DNA of 64,000 bases from Anaerolineales bacterium (GCA_027023425.1 JALVVL010000005.1:1-64000); one strand, 5' to 3'. Positions 39,300 through 50,075 are shown, numbered from the stretch's first letter. Numbers and translations: made by a program. The notes: generated by a model from the sequence alone, not told the origin.

Positions 39300-39806
39300 C
39301 TATAATTTCCGGTGCTCTTTTTCGGCGCTTTGGTCGCCGCGGAGCAGTTTGACCGCGTGGGGCAGCACGGGGGCGATGACGGCGAAATTTTCCACCGCGG
39401 CTTTGGGGCTGCCGGGCAGGTTGACGATGAGGGTTTGGCCGCGGATGCCCGCCACCGCGCGGGAAAGCATGGCGTGCGCCGTGATTTGCAGGCTGGCGGC
39501 GCGCATGGCTTCGCTCAGGCCGGGGGCAAGGCGTTCCACCACCGCGCGGGTGGCTTCGGGGGTGACGTCGCGCGGCGCAAAGCCCGTGCCGCCGGTGGTC
39601 AGGATGACGTCGTAGGCGTCGCTGTCGGCCCAGCGGGCTAAGGTGTCGCGCAGGGTCGGCAGGTCGTCGGGCAGGATGGCGGTGTGTGCGACTTCCCAGC
39701 CGTTGGCGCGCACCGCGTCGGCCAAGGCGGGGCCGGAGCGGTCTTCCCGCTCGCCGCGGGCCGAACGGTCAGAGACGGTAAGGATGGCAAAACGGAGCAT
39801 GGGCAA
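39300..39806 (-). CDS. MogA/MoaB-family molybdenum cofactor biosynthesis protein
   Basis: ILTVSDRSARGEREDRSGPAL; VILTTGGTGFAPRDVTPEA; VNLPGSPKAAVENF. Confidence 0.93.
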   Translation of the reverse strand: MPMLRFAILTVSDRSARGEREDRSGPALADAVRANGWEVAHTAILPDDLPTLRDTLARWADSDAYDVILTTGGTGFAPRDVTPEATRAVVERLAPGLSEAMRAASLQITAHAMLSRAVAGIRGQTLIVNLPGSPKAAVENFAVIAPVLPHAVKLLRGDQSAEKEHRKL

Positions 39807-39819
39807 TTTGCGTAGAGGG

Positions 39820-40315
39820 GAAACCGCAGATTACACAGATGAGCACAGAGGAGAAGATTGGCGATTTAGGATTTGCAGAAGGACGCCAAGGATAAAAAAC
39901 CACAGATTACGCAGATTAGCACAGATTTTTTCTGCGAAATCTGCGGTTTCAATCATCCAATCGGTGTAAATCTGTGTCAATCGGTGGATGAAACAAACCA
40001 CAGATCGCACAGATTAGCGCAGATTTTTTCTGTGTTCTCTGTAAATTTCTGTGTCCTCTGTGGTTTCCTTCTTCAATTGGTGAAAATCTGTGTCAATCGA
40101 TGGATGAAACAAACCACAGATTGCACAGATTGGCACAGATTTTTTCTGTGTTCTCTGTAAATTTCTGTGTCCTCTGTGGTTTCCTTCTTCAATTGGTGAA
40201 AATCTGTGTCAATCGGTGGATGAAACAAACCACAGATTGCACAGATTAGCACGGATTTTTTCTGTGTCCTCTGCAAATTTCTGTGTCCTCTGTGGCTTCC
40301 TTCTTCAATCGGCAG
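39820..40315. repeat. Composite word-repeat cluster 6 (three highly similar modules)
   Basis: Modules repeat at ~39899, 39996, 40113, 40226. Confidence 0.9.
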
Positions 40316-40757
40316 ATCGTTCTCTCGGCTGGACAAGGTTTTTGGCGAGGGTGATGACGGGCATTTCTTCCCAGCCGCGCTTATGGTAAAAGGCAAGGAC
40401 TTCTTCTTCGCCGGGGACGACCATCAGGTAGGCGCGCAGGCAACCTTTGGCGCGCAGGCGCCCCTCAATTTCATCCATCAATGCCGAGCCGATGCCGTGT
40501 TTGCGGTAAGGAGCGGCCACGGCAAGGTGATAAATCAGCCCGCGCCGCCCATCAAAGCCGGCCATCACCGCGCCGACGATTTCGCCGCGCTCGTTTTCGG
40601 CCACGATGAACAAATCGGGGTCGTGGGCGACCTTTTTGGCAATTTCTTCGGGCTCGTCGGAAACGCGCAGTTGGATGCCGGAACCCGCGTGCGCCCAAAG
40701 GTCGTACACCGCGGGGTAATCTTCAGGGAAGCGGAAGGTGCGGATGGTGAAGTTCAT
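40305..40757 (-). CDS. GNAT-family N-acetyltransferase
   Basis: GLIYHLAVAAPYRKHGIGSALMDEIEGRLRAKGCLRAYLMVVPGEEEVLAFYHKRGWEEM. Confidence 0.9.
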   Translation of the reverse strand: MNFTIRTFRFPEDYPAVYDLWAHAGSGIQLRVSDEPEEIAKKVAHDPDLFIVAENERGEIVGAVMAGFDGRRGLIYHLAVAAPYRKHGIGSALMDEIEGRLRAKGCLRAYLMVVPGEEEVLAFYHKRGWEEMPVITLAKNLVQPRERSAD

Positions 40758-40786
40758 GAGGTTGGTTTGGTTCCCGAAAGGTGTGT

Positions 40787-40808
40787 TACAATGTGCTTAC
40801 AGAGTAAG
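40787..40808 (+). promoter_or_regulatory. Putative promoter -10 (TACAAT) and operator palindrome CTTAC-AGA-GTAAG of the TA operon
   Basis: TACAAT 40787-40792; palindrome 40796-40808; then GGAGG and antitoxin ATG. Confidence 0.5.
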
Positions 40809-40823
40809 ACGAAGGAGGCTGGC

Positions 40824-41084
40824 ATGCCCAAGAGTGTTACGCTTTCGGTGCGGATGGACCCTGAGTTGAAGCAGAAGGCCGACGAAGTCTTCCGGCGGCT
40901 TGGTTTGACTGCTTCGCAAGCCATTGTATTGTTCTACAAGCAGGTTGAACTGCAGCAGGGATTGCCCTTCGCCGTGCGGCTGCCCAATGCTACCACGCGT
41001 AAGGCGTTAGAAGAAGCACAAGAGCGGCGCAATCTTAAAGATTTTGAGAACGTGGATGACCTGTTTGAGGATCTGGAGCATTGA
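40824..41084 (+). CDS. RelB/DinJ-type antitoxin
   Basis: MPKSVTLSVRMDPELKQKADEVFRRLGLTASQAIVLFYKQVELQQGLPF. Confidence 0.9.
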   Translation: MPKSVTLSVRMDPELKQKADEVFRRLGLTASQAIVLFYKQVELQQGLPFAVRLPNATTRKALEEAQERRNLKDFENVDDLFEDLEH

Positions 41085-41353
41085 GCAGAATCATCAGGCG
41101 CACCACGCAGTTCAAGCGTGACTACAAGCGCATGAAAAGGCGCGGCAAGCGGTTGGAGCGACTGCGCGAAGTGGTGCAACAATTGGCGGCGGGGCAGCCG
41201 TTGGAAGACCGCTATCGTGACCATCCGCTGCTGGGAGGGTATCGTGGCACTCGCGAGTGCCACATTGAACCGGACTGGCTCCTGATTTATGAAGTAACCG
41301 AGGAGGAACTTGTCCTTATCCGCACGGGTAGCCATGCGGATTTGTTTGGGTGA
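41081..41353 (+). CDS. YafQ/RelE-type mRNA interferase toxin (TTG start)
   Basis: TTQFKRDYKRMKRRGKRLERLREVVQQLAAGQPLEDRYRDHPLLGGYRGTRECHIEPDWLLIYEV...GSHADLF. Confidence 0.92.
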   Translation: MSRIIRRTTQFKRDYKRMKRRGKRLERLREVVQQLAAGQPLEDRYRDHPLLGGYRGTRECHIEPDWLLIYEVTEEELVLIRTGSHADLFG

Positions 41354-41357
41354 CTTT

Positions 41358-43136
41358 TCATTCCTCCAGCCCCACCACCGGCTTCCAGGGGTCGGTGAGG
41401 CCTTCTTCGGTGACGCCGAAGAAGTAGCGGTTGCCTTCAGGGGTGCGTTGCACCAAGTCAAAGTGCCAGCGTTTGCCTTGTTTGTATTTGCGCATCACGC
41501 CGCGGTCGCCTTCCCAGTGCACGCCGCGCATTTTGCTGATGTCCGCGGGCAGTTTGTCGTATTGGCTGATGGCGTAATGCCACAGCCGCCGCGCCGACGA
41601 AGTAGTCACGTTTTTCACCACGTTGCCGTTGCGCAGGTCGCGCAGGGTGTAGTAGCGCGTGCCCTCGCGCTCGGTGACCGAAATGACTTCTACGCCGGTG
41701 CGCGGCGCATCTTTGGGCAACGGCGGCACCCCTTCCGAAACCGGTTCAATTAGGGCTTTGGCCTTTGCCGCGCCGCCGGAGGTGGTCTTGGCCGCGGTTT
41801 TGCCCTTCAGCCCGCGCAGCACCAGTTCCACAATCTCGTCACGCACCGCGAGGCCGGTTTCGCTTTCCGAGCGGATGTAGATTTTGCTGCCGTCCACCGC
41901 GTAGGGCGGCTCATCGCCCCGCGGCACCAGCACCCGCAGCACCTTTTTGCCCCGCGTTTCCTGCACGTCAATGGTCACGTCCAGCGGCGGGATAATGCGC
42001 TCGGAAACCTGCTGGGCAAGTTCGGCGATAGCGCGCTCGGGGTTGTCAATGCCCGCAGGGGGCTTTTTGGGGTCTTTGCTCACGCCGATGTAGAGCGTGC
42101 CGCCGTTGGTGTTGGCAAAGGCGCAAATATCGGCGATGATGGCGTACAGCCGCCCGCCGCGCACGGTCATCTTTTCGTGGAAGTCCTGAATCAGGTTCGC
42201 GCCTTCTTCCCGCGCCTGCTGGATGAAATCGTCCTGTGCGGTGGCCTTGGGGCGATGGGGGCGGTGGCGGGCGAAGTCGTTGCTCAGGAAAAGTTCCTTC
42301 AGCGACTGAAAACTCACTTCGGGAAGGAGCACCTCGGTGGCGCGGTCGCCCACGCCCAAATTGCGCCCCTCGCCCACCAAGCGGTGCGCATCCGAGCCTT
42401 GGATGCAGTGCATCCGCCGCGGGTATTCGGGCTTGGTGCCGTTGAAAAACGCAGCGGTGGTGTGCCGTCCCTTTTTCTCCAGATCGGTGACTTCTAAAGC
42501 GTGCAGGTGCGGGTCTTGGGTGTAGGAAATTTTGGTCTGCCCCGGCACGTTGCGCGCGGCCACCCCGTTGCTGGAATTAGCGTGCGCGGCAATCACCAGC
42601 CCCCCGGCTTCGTCAATCAGCCGGTACGCGGTGAGCACGTCGCTGGTCGCACCCACGGTAGCCGAGCCCTGATCAAGTTTTTCGGGAGGGATGTTGAGGG
42701 TGAGCAGCAGGTGCTCAATTTCCCGCACCGGCTTTTCGGGCGGGAAGATGCCCAAAATGTGAAAGCCCAAGGTGGCCGTAAATTCAAAGCCGGGCAACAC
42801 CAGAATTTTGTTCAACAGGCGGCGGTATTCCTCCAGCCGTTCTTTTTCTTCGGGCAGCAGGCGGTTCAGGCTTTCCAGCAGTTCCAGTTGGCGGATTTCT
42901 TCTTGCATGTGGCGGTAGCCCGCCACGGTGTTGTGGTCGGTAAAGGCGATGATGTCCAAACCGCGGGCTTCGGCCCGGCGGAGGATGTCCAAGTAAGTTG
43001 CTTCGGGCTGTTGGTAGTCGCTGGATGCGGGGGTGTGAAGGTGCAAATCCATCACGTACCAACGCCGTTTAGGCGAATGTTTTCGTGCCACGGGATTCCC
43101 TCTCTGTGTCGGTGGTGCGGTGTAGCCAAGAAGCAA
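41358..43136 (-). CDS. PHP-domain metal phosphoesterase fused to Schlafen-type AlbA_2 domain and extra C-terminal domain
   Basis: [46 protein letters not shown]...[27 protein letters not shown]. Confidence 0.85.
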   Translation of the reverse strand: MLLGYTAPPTQRGNPVARKHSPKRRWYVMDLHLHTPASSDYQQPEATYLDILRRAEARGLDIIAFTDHNTVAGYRHMQEEIRQLELLESLNRLLPEEKERLEEYRRLLNKILVLPGFEFTATLGFHILGIFPPEKPVREIEHLLLTLNIPPEKLDQGSATVGATSDVLTAYRLIDEAGGLVIAAHANSSNGVAARNVPGQTKISYTQDPHLHALEVTDLEKKGRHTTAAFFNGTKPEYPRRMHCIQGSDAHRLVGEGRNLGVGDRATEVLLPEVSFQSLKELFLSNDFARHRPHRPKATAQDDFIQQAREEGANLIQDFHEKMTVRGGRLYAIIADICAFANTNGGTLYIGVSKDPKKPPAGIDNPERAIAELAQQVSERIIPPLDVTIDVQETRGKKVLRVLVPRGDEPPYAVDGSKIYIRSESETGLAVRDEIVELVLRGLKGKTAAKTTSGGAAKAKALIEPVSEGVPPLPKDAPRTGVEVISVTEREGTRYYTLRDLRNGNVVKNVTTSSARRLWHYAISQYDKLPADISKMRGVHWEGDRGVMRKYKQGKRWHFDLVQRTPEGNRYFFGVTEEGLTDPWKPVVGLEE

Positions 43137-43175
43137 GTGCCCATCCTTGGCCTAACGAGGGCGCACGACGGCCTC

Positions 43176-43553
43176 TCAATTTTTCTTTTCCGGTGGGAGT
43201 ACCTCGCGCACCAGGTTTAGCAAGTCATCAATCATGTAAGGTTTTTGCAAGAAACCATCTGCCCCGGCGGCAAGGGCATCCTGCTCATAGTTCATCCCCG
43301 AAATCAGGATGACCCGCGCATGGGCAATTTCTTCATCCGAGCGTATTTCTTTGAGGAGGTCAATGCCGTTGATTTCGCCCGCAAGGTGCACGTCCATCAA
43401 AATCAAATCCGGTTTTTGACGACGCAAATCGTCAATCAAAGTATCGGTATTCCCCGAACCCAACGCCACTTCAAAGCCCTCCATCTCCAACAGAGTCTGG
43501 AGGAGGGAACGCATAGTGGAGTCGTCCTCCATTAACATCACTTTAGCCATCGG
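43176..43553 (-). CDS. Single-domain response regulator
   Basis: [66 protein letters not shown]; overlaps lon 3' end by 11 nt. Confidence 0.88.
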   Translation of the reverse strand, partial: PMAKVMLMEDDSTMRSLLQTLLEMEGFEVALGSGNTDTLIDDLRRQKPDLILMDVHLAGEINGIDLLKEIRSDEEIAHARVILISGMNYEQDALAAGADGFLQKPYMIDDLLNLVREVLPPEKKN

Positions 43554-46203
43554 AATGCTCCTTATCTTGAGAAGCAGAATCAGTTTGAAAATTAGCCGTC
43601 TTCCGGACGGCAGGCTCATTTTGGCCTTTGGCCTGAGCAGGGGGCAAAGCGGCGTTGAGCACGTCGTCCACCGTTTCGGCAAAGACAAAATGGATAGCCT
43701 CGCGCACTTCGTCGGGCAGGTCTTCCAAATCGGCCTCATTTTCTTTGGGCATGATGACGGTTTTGAGGCCGGCGCGGTGTGCGGCGAGCACTTTTTCTTT
43801 GATGCCGCCCACGGGCAACACCTGACCGCGCAAGGTGATTTCGCCCGTCATGCCCACTTCGGGCTTGACCGCGCGGCCGGTAAGCAAAGAGACCAACGCG
43901 GTAGCCATCGTCACGCCCGCGGAGGGGCCATCTTTGGGCTGCGCGCCCGCGGGCACATGCAAGTGGATGTCGGTCTTTTCAAAAAAGTCCTCAGGAATGC
44001 CCCATTCCGTCGCCCGAGAACGGACGTAGGAAAGTGCGGCGCGCGCGGATTCCTGCATCACCTCGCCCAACGAGCCGGTGAGGATAAAGCCCTTGTTGCC
44101 GGGCATTTTGGTCGCCTCAATGAAGAGGATGTCGCCGCCCGCGGGCGTCCACGCCAAGCCGATGGCCACGCCGGGGATGGACACCCGCCGCGCCACATCC
44201 TCCAGCCCGTGGTAGCGCGGCCGCCCCAGAAATTCGCGCACCTTTTCGGGCGTGATTTCCACCGCCGTCGCCTTGCCCTCCGCGATTTGGCGCACCACCT
44301 TGCGGCAGATTTTGCCGATTTCCCGCTCAAGGTTGCGCACGCCCGCCTCGCGCGTGTAAGAGCGGATGATGATCCGCAGCGCCTCTTCGGTGAACGAAAT
44401 TTCTTCGGGGAAAAGGCCGTTTTCGTGCACCTGCCGCGGGATCAGGTAGCCCTTGGCGATTTCCACCTTTTCGTTTTCGGTGTAGCCCGAAATCGGGATG
44501 ATTTCCATCCGGTCGCGCAGGGGCGCGGGGATGTTGTCCAAATAGTTGGCGGTGGTGATGAAGAGCACCTGGGAGAGGTCAAAGGCTACTTCAAGGTAGT
44601 GGTCGCGGAACTCGGCGTTTTGCTCGGGGTCAAGCACTTCCAGCAGCGCGGAGGCCGGGTCGCCGTGGAAGTCAAACACCAGTTTGTCCACCTCGTCTAA
44701 CATGAAGACGGGGTTGCGCGTGCCCACGCGGCGGAGCGCCTGAATGATGCGCCCCGGCATGGCGCCGATGTAGGTGCGCCGGTGGCCGCGGATTTCGGCT
44801 TCATCGCGCACGCCGCCCAACGAAATGCGCACAAATTTGCGCCCCATGGCACGGGCGATAGAACGCCCCAACGAAGTCTTGCCCACCCCGGGCGGCCCCA
44901 CAAAGCACAAAATTGCGCCTTCGCGGTCGTGGCGGATGGCGTCGTCGGGCACTCGGGCTTCCAGTTCCTCTTTGCGCTCAAGGCGCAGTTTGCGCACAGC
45001 GAGGTATTCCAGAATGCGGTCTTTGACGTCTTCCAGCCCGTAGTGGTCTTTATCCAGCACTTCTTTGGCGTGTTGAAGGTCTAAATTGTCTTCGGTGAGT
45101 TTGTTCCACGGCAGCGAAACCAGCCAGTCCAAATAAGTGCGGATGACGCTGTATTCCGCGGCGGCAGGTGGAAGGTGGGCAAGGCGGTCTAACTCGCGCA
45201 GGGCTTGCTTTTTGGCCTCTTCGGTCATTCCGGCTTCTTCAATTTTCTGCCGAAATTCCTTGACCTCCGCGGCGTGCTCGTCGTCCTCGCCCAGTTCCCG
45301 CTTGATGGCCTTCATCTGCTCGCGCAGGAAGTATTCCTTCTGCATCTGCTCAATTTGCGAGCGGGCTTCTTTTTCAATTTTCTGCCCCAATTCCAACACT
45401 TCCCGCTCGTGGGTCAGAATGCCGAGCAGTTTGCGCAGTTTTTCGGCCACCGAATCCAGTTCCAAAATGGCCTGCGCGTCTTCAAGGCTCATCCGCTGGA
45501 AGTTGGCGACGGTGTAGGCGAGTTGCAGTGGGTCTTCCAGCGAGAGCACCGAGGCGACCAGTTCTTGGGGAATGGAAGAGACCATCTCGGCGATGGCTTG
45601 GAAATTTTCACGCACCTGCCGCGCCAGCGCCTCAACCTCCAGCGTGTTCTCTACCGTTTCGGGGATGAGGCGCACCCGCGCCACAAAGTAGGGCTCGGTT
45701 TGGGTGAATTCCAAAATTTTGAAGCGCTGTTGCCCCTGCACAAGCAAGCGCACTGTGCCGTCGGGAGCGCGGAACAGCCGGTGAATGTTGGCAATCGTGC
45801 CAACGGTGTAAAGGTCGTCGGGCGAAGGCTCTTCCAGTTCGGGATTTTTGGAGGCCACCAGCCCGAGGCGGCGGTCGCCGGCAACTACCTCATCTACTAA
45901 GCGGATGGAACGCGGCAAGCCAACCGTGAGCGGCGTGCCGGTTTGCGGGTAAACTACCGTGCCGCGCAACGGCAAAATCGGGATTTCAAACTCCTTCGGC
46001 TCTTGCTTTTCAGGCTCTTGGGGCTGTTCGGCCTTGGCGGAGTCTCCCCCCTCATTTTTCTCACCGCCGAGGATGCGGTGCAAAAAGGGAAGAACGGCTT
46101 GCTCCCAAGCCGCATCTTCCTCAAGCCACTGCTCAATGTCTTCCCAACCCATATGCCAACGCGATGCAGGCATAGGCGCTATCTCCTCTGAAATATGGGG
46201 CAT
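43543..46203 (-). CDS. lon: ATP-dependent protease Lon
   Basis: [53 protein letters not shown]; catalytic [16 protein letters not shown]. Confidence 0.97.
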   Translation of the reverse strand: MPHISEEIAPMPASRWHMGWEDIEQWLEEDAAWEQAVLPFLHRILGGEKNEGGDSAKAEQPQEPEKQEPKEFEIPILPLRGTVVYPQTGTPLTVGLPRSIRLVDEVVAGDRRLGLVASKNPELEEPSPDDLYTVGTIANIHRLFRAPDGTVRLLVQGQQRFKILEFTQTEPYFVARVRLIPETVENTLEVEALARQVRENFQAIAEMVSSIPQELVASVLSLEDPLQLAYTVANFQRMSLEDAQAILELDSVAEKLRKLLGILTHEREVLELGQKIEKEARSQIEQMQKEYFLREQMKAIKRELGEDDEHAAEVKEFRQKIEEAGMTEEAKKQALRELDRLAHLPPAAAEYSVIRTYLDWLVSLPWNKLTEDNLDLQHAKEVLDKDHYGLEDVKDRILEYLAVRKLRLERKEELEARVPDDAIRHDREGAILCFVGPPGVGKTSLGRSIARAMGRKFVRISLGGVRDEAEIRGHRRTYIGAMPGRIIQALRRVGTRNPVFMLDEVDKLVFDFHGDPASALLEVLDPEQNAEFRDHYLEVAFDLSQVLFITTANYLDNIPAPLRDRMEIIPISGYTENEKVEIAKGYLIPRQVHENGLFPEEISFTEEALRIIIRSYTREAGVRNLEREIGKICRKVVRQIAEGKATAVEITPEKVREFLGRPRYHGLEDVARRVSIPGVAIGLAWTPAGGDILFIEATKMPGNKGFILTGSLGEVMQESARAALSYVRSRATEWGIPEDFFEKTDIHLHVPAGAQPKDGPSAGVTMATALVSLLTGRAVKPEVGMTGEITLRGQVLPVGGIKEKVLAAHRAGLKTVIMPKENEADLEDLPDEVREAIHFVFAETVDDVLNAALPPAQAKGQNEPAVRKTANFQTDSASQDKEHSDG

Positions 46204-46268
46204 TGTTTTCTGCTTTTCCGCCTCGCCTTTTGGACGAAAAATCTACCAATCACACAAAAACACCAACG

Positions 46269-46320
46269 GCCTTACGACCCAACGACCCAACGACCTTACG
46301 ACTTAACGACCTTACGACCC
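46269..46320. repeat. Short tandem repeat (CTTACGACCCAACGACC) reaching into the hsp20 3' end
   Basis: ccttacgacccaacgacccaacgaccttacgacttaacgaccttacgaccc read directly. Confidence 0.85.
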
Positions 46321-46713
46321 TATTGAAACGGTATGCGTGCCACGTTTCGGCAAAGTTATTCGCAAAAAGCCATCACGATATTCGGCTTCAACTTGCTCTT
46401 CGTCAATGGCGACGGGCAAGATCACCGCGACCTGAAACTGCCCAAACGGAATTTCAAGCCGATGGTATGCCGAGCCAATGTCGGGGTCGCGGCGCACTCC
46501 GCTGATGATGAGAGTTTGCCCATCCAATCGCAGGTAAAAATCCTCGGTGCGCATTCCCGCAATTTCCACACGGACGATGAGGGCTTCATCGGTTTCAAAC
46601 ACATCAGTGGGAGGGCGCCAGATGGTAGGGTTGTTCCCCCACCGTATGTCAAGCACCCACGCGGCCTCAGGATCATCACTTTCGGTCGGCACTGCGCTTA
46701 AGAGCGATAACAT
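46312..46713 (-). CDS. Hsp20/alpha-crystallin small heat shock protein
   Basis: FETDEALIVRVEIAGMRTEDFYLRLDGQTLIISGVR...FGQFQVAVILPVAIDEEQVEAEYRDGFLRITLPK. Confidence 0.93.
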   Translation of the reverse strand: MLSLLSAVPTESDDPEAAWVLDIRWGNNPTIWRPPTDVFETDEALIVRVEIAGMRTEDFYLRLDGQTLIISGVRRDPDIGSAYHRLEIPFGQFQVAVILPVAIDEEQVEAEYRDGFLRITLPKRGTHTVSIGS

Positions 46714-46729
46714 GGCGCACCTCCGCGGA

Positions 46730-46761
46730 ATTGCGAGTTATGAATTGCGAATTGCGAGTTG
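46730..46761. repeat. GAATTGCGAGTTATGAATTGCGAATTGCGAGTT short repeat next to tRNA-Arg
   Basis: Read directly; same family at 36109-36143. Confidence 0.7.
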
Positions 46762-46834
46762 CGCCCCCGACAGGATTCGAACCTGCAACCCTCGGATTAG
46801 AAGTCCGACGCTCTGTCCGTTGAGCTACGGGGGC
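46762..46834 (-). tRNA. tRNA-Arg (UCU)
   Basis: GCCCCCGTAGCTCAACGGACAGAGCGTCGGACTTCTAATCCGAGGGTTGCAGGTTCGAATCCTGTCGGGGGCG; anticodon loop CTTCTAA. Confidence 0.95.
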
Positions 46835-46842
46835 GAGATGGG

Positions 46843-47280
46843 CTACTTTTCCGCTGGTCTTATGCCAAGATAGGAGCGGCGACGTCCCAAAGTGCGGAGC
46901 AGCGTTCGGGCTTGTAGGGGTTTGCCGAGATGCTCGGCTATTTCAGCCACGCTCATAGGCCGATTGCCGTTCGCTATGAGTACCCTAAAAACCGAATCCA
47001 CCATCGGAACACCGGCAGTCAAAAAGCCGGGTTGCTGCGAACAGTGAGTCATTACCACAAACTGCAAGCCGTCTACAGGCCTCACTTCAGCGGTCTCGGG
47101 GTCAACCCAATCAACGGGAACTTCGTCATCCCAATTCTCAAACTGCTTGCTATGCTCTTCGCACAACAGACCGCGCAGGTAAACGCGCCAATCGCGGTCG
47201 TGCTCTTGCCACCACGAAAAGTCTATATGGAAAGGTGTGTCTAACGTGGGTTTGACAATGCTATGAGGTTTCTGAGGCAT
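46843..47280 (-). CDS. Uncharacterised protein with C-terminal helix-turn-helix-like segment
   Basis: DSVFRVLIANGNRPMSVAEIAEHLGKPLQARTLLRTLGRRRSYLGIRP. Confidence 0.75.
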   Translation of the reverse strand: MPQKPHSIVKPTLDTPFHIDFSWWQEHDRDWRVYLRGLLCEEHSKQFENWDDEVPVDWVDPETAEVRPVDGLQFVVMTHCSQQPGFLTAGVPMVDSVFRVLIANGNRPMSVAEIAEHLGKPLQARTLLRTLGRRRSYLGIRPAEK

Positions 47281-47294
47281 AGGGGCTTTCTCCC

Positions 47295-48851
47295 TTAGAA
47301 TGCGGATTCGTCAAGTCGGTAGTACAAATCGCCAACCGGAACGAACCAGGGGCGGGTAGCCAAAAGGGCAAAAATCGGCCCGGGCGGGCAACGCCTTAGC
47401 ACGTTGATGCCGGAATATAACTCAGCGGCGTGCACATGCCCTTGCGGGTTCAGTTTTGCGAGTTCGCGCAGGGTTGAAACCACCAGTTCCTCAAACGGCA
47501 TACGCTGGGAGGCTATTTGCTTGCGCGCTTCGTTCACTGCTTTGACGTCCGGCACTGCGACTATCATGTGTTCGTCAAATTCAGCAGTGATAGATTGCCT
47601 GAGCATGGCAAAAACTGGCTTGCCGTCGCTGCCCACCATAACAGTGCGCACCCAGTCGCGGGTTGGGCGATGGGTTTTAGCGCTCACAATCACAGTGCCG
47701 GGCTTTTCGCCCCGTTTGACCGTGACAATGCTTCCGGGCTGAAGGCCATAGCGGTTGTACCACTCGCCAAGGCCGTAGACATACTTGCCCGGCCGCACCA
47801 CCCAACCGGGGAATTCGTTACCGGTGATGCCATCAATGAAGGTGAAGCGCACGCGCGGCGCCTCGTAGGCCGTTGGGAAAAGTGAAGCCATTGCCGCGCT
47901 CAGCGGCAAAGTCCCAGCCGCCCAATGCGGGTAAATCAGCGCCAACGACACCTCATCCACGGGTTCAGCACTTGCCTGCGGCGAAAGTTCATCAGCCAAC
48001 TCGGCTTCCAACTTGCGCATATCTTCGGTGAGGGCGTTTTCGTTGTATTCCAACGGGCGGTAGCGAAGCACCTCGGGCTTTTCCAGCACCGCTTCTGGCT
48101 CCAAGCGCCGCAAAAACCACATCACCTTGCCCGCAGGCCCCACCTCATCAAAACGCTCATCTTCCTGAAGGGCATAATCCAGCGAAAATTCAACCAATTT
48201 GTCGTTATCGGCAGGCAATTCAAGGTGAGTGAGGATTTCGGCGGTGCTCAAAGGGCCGCCGCCGTTCATATCCAACACGGCTTCAGCAATGTTGAGATTG
48301 CCGATACCCACATCAACCAGCAACGCCCGCGGGAACCAGCGCCCTGCTATGCGGACAAACTCCTCGCTCTTGCTCAAAGCCTCTTCCAGGCGCGAAATTA
48401 TCAGCGTGCCGTAAGTAACCAGCACGTTTTCCGGTTGAAGGAGTGGGTCGCCTTCATCAAACCTGATGGGCTGGTTGAGAGCATGGTCTTCTAAGCCAGA
48501 AGCAAACTCGCGCTCGCGCCCGTCCTCCATCCGCACGCGTATTACCTCAAAGGCAGGCACAAGGGGGTTGTTGGCCGGACGTTTGCCCACCACTTCGCCT
48601 TTTTGCCACCCCAGCGCAGGGAATAACAGCGATTGCCCAACCTCGTAATGCTCCTTGGGTATGTAAATTGCCGCGGAGCCGCTACGCTGCTTCTCCAACT
48701 TCCGCAATTCTTCCCCAATGCGCTCCTGAACAAGCACTTTTGCGAGTTCTGCCGTGGTGAGAGGTGTTTCGGTTTCCAACAAATGGTTGTAGATGACTTC
48801 TATGTCGTCACTGCCAACGGTAAAATCGTCCCAGTAATTTTCTCGCATCAT
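47295..48851 (-). CDS. Uncharacterised 518-aa protein with winged-helix-like segments
   Basis: IEVIYNHLLETETPLTTAELAKVLVQERI and LNIAEAVLDMNGGGPLSTAEILTHLELP...ALQEDERFDEVGPAGKVMWFLRRLEP. Confidence 0.8.
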   Translation of the reverse strand: MMRENYWDDFTVGSDDIEVIYNHLLETETPLTTAELAKVLVQERIGEELRKLEKQRSGSAAIYIPKEHYEVGQSLLFPALGWQKGEVVGKRPANNPLVPAFEVIRVRMEDGREREFASGLEDHALNQPIRFDEGDPLLQPENVLVTYGTLIISRLEEALSKSEEFVRIAGRWFPRALLVDVGIGNLNIAEAVLDMNGGGPLSTAEILTHLELPADNDKLVEFSLDYALQEDERFDEVGPAGKVMWFLRRLEPEAVLEKPEVLRYRPLEYNENALTEDMRKLEAELADELSPQASAEPVDEVSLALIYPHWAAGTLPLSAAMASLFPTAYEAPRVRFTFIDGITGNEFPGWVVRPGKYVYGLGEWYNRYGLQPGSIVTVKRGEKPGTVIVSAKTHRPTRDWVRTVMVGSDGKPVFAMLRQSITAEFDEHMIVAVPDVKAVNEARKQIASQRMPFEELVVSTLRELAKLNPQGHVHAAELYSGINVLRRCPPGPIFALLATRPWFVPVGDLYYRLDESAF

Positions 48852-49041
48852 CGTTTAGCCTCGCTTAGAAATTATCGGCATTCCTATTATACTCTATTGC
48901 CATCACGGGTACTAACGGCAAAAGTGAGACCTTGCTCAGAAGCATAAAACGTAACCAGAGGAACTGCATTATAGCAAAAGCGCAACTTTTGGCGAGATAA
49001 GCGTTTTAACATAAAACAACCCATTTCAAGGAGAAGCAACC

Positions 49042-49440
49042 ATGTGGAAAGAATTCAAAGAATTTGCTTTCAAAGGCAACATGATTGACATGGCGGTTGG
49101 CATTGTCATCGGCGCGGCCTTTGGCAAAGTCATTTCTTCGTTGGTAAATGACATCATCATGCCGCCAATAGGCGTTTTGCTCGGCGGGGTGAATTTCACC
49201 GACCTTGCCATCACCTTGAAAGCCGCCAGTGGCGACAATCCCGCCGTGCTTTGGCGATATGGTGCTTTCATCCAAACGCTGGTGGATTTCCTCATCGTGG
49301 CTTTGGCAATTTTCTTTGTCGTAAAAGCCATAAATTCCTTCCAACGGCAGAAAGAAGAAGAACCTGCGCCACCTCCTGCGCCCTCACCCGAGGTTCAGTT
49401 GCTTGAAGAAATACGTGATCTGCTGAAGCAAAAGGAATAG
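49042..49440 (+). CDS. mscL: Large-conductance mechanosensitive channel
   Basis: [44 protein letters not shown]. Confidence 0.97.
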   Translation: MWKEFKEFAFKGNMIDMAVGIVIGAAFGKVISSLVNDIIMPPIGVLLGGVNFTDLAITLKAASGDNPAVLWRYGAFIQTLVDFLIVALAIFFVVKAINSFQRQKEEEPAPPPAPSPEVQLLEEIRDLLKQKE

Positions 49441-49486
49441 AACCACCTCAAGGCCGTTATGAGTTCTCGCTCTTGAAGACTTCCCC

Positions 49487-49513
49487 AAGCCGCCGCAAAG
49501 GCGGCTTTTTTCG
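49487..49513 (+). terminator. Rho-independent terminator downstream of mscL
   Basis: AAGCCGCCGCAAAGGCGGCTTTTTT. Confidence 0.88.
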
Positions 49514-49566
49514 CTTCGCGAAACCCTGCAGGCTGAACATTTGTAACTGTTCAGCCTCGGCAAGGC

Positions 49567-50075
49567 GAGACCGCAGATTTCGCAGAAAATATCCACCGAT
49601 TGACACAGATTTGCACCGATTGAGTAAGAAAACCACAGAGGACACAGAAATTTACAGAGAACACAGAAAAATCTTTTCTTGGCAACCTTTGCGTTACCCT
49701 CCACCGATTGGCACAGATTTACACCGATTGAAGGAGAAAACCACAGAGGACACAAAAATTTGCAGAGAACACAGAAAAATTTTTCTCTATGCCTCTGCTT
49801 CCTCTGCGCCTCTGCGTTACCCTTGGCGTCCTTTGTGTCCTTGGCGCCCTTGGCGTGCTTATCCACCGATTGGCACAGATTTACACCGATTGAATGGTTG
49901 AAACCGCAGATTTCGCGGATTTCACAAAAAAATCTGTGCTAATCTGTGTAATCTGTGGTTTTTTATCCTTGGCGTCCTTTACTTTCTTGGCGTCTTGGCG
50001 TTACTCTCTGCGTCTCTGTCTCCTCTGCGCCTCTGCGTTACTTTCTTTGCGCCTCTGCGTTCCCCTGCGGTTTTA
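49567..50075. repeat. Composite word-repeat cluster 7
   Basis: All word classes present, e.g. CCACCGATTGACACAGATTTGCACCGATTGAGTAAGAAAACCACAGAGGACACAG... Confidence 0.9.
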
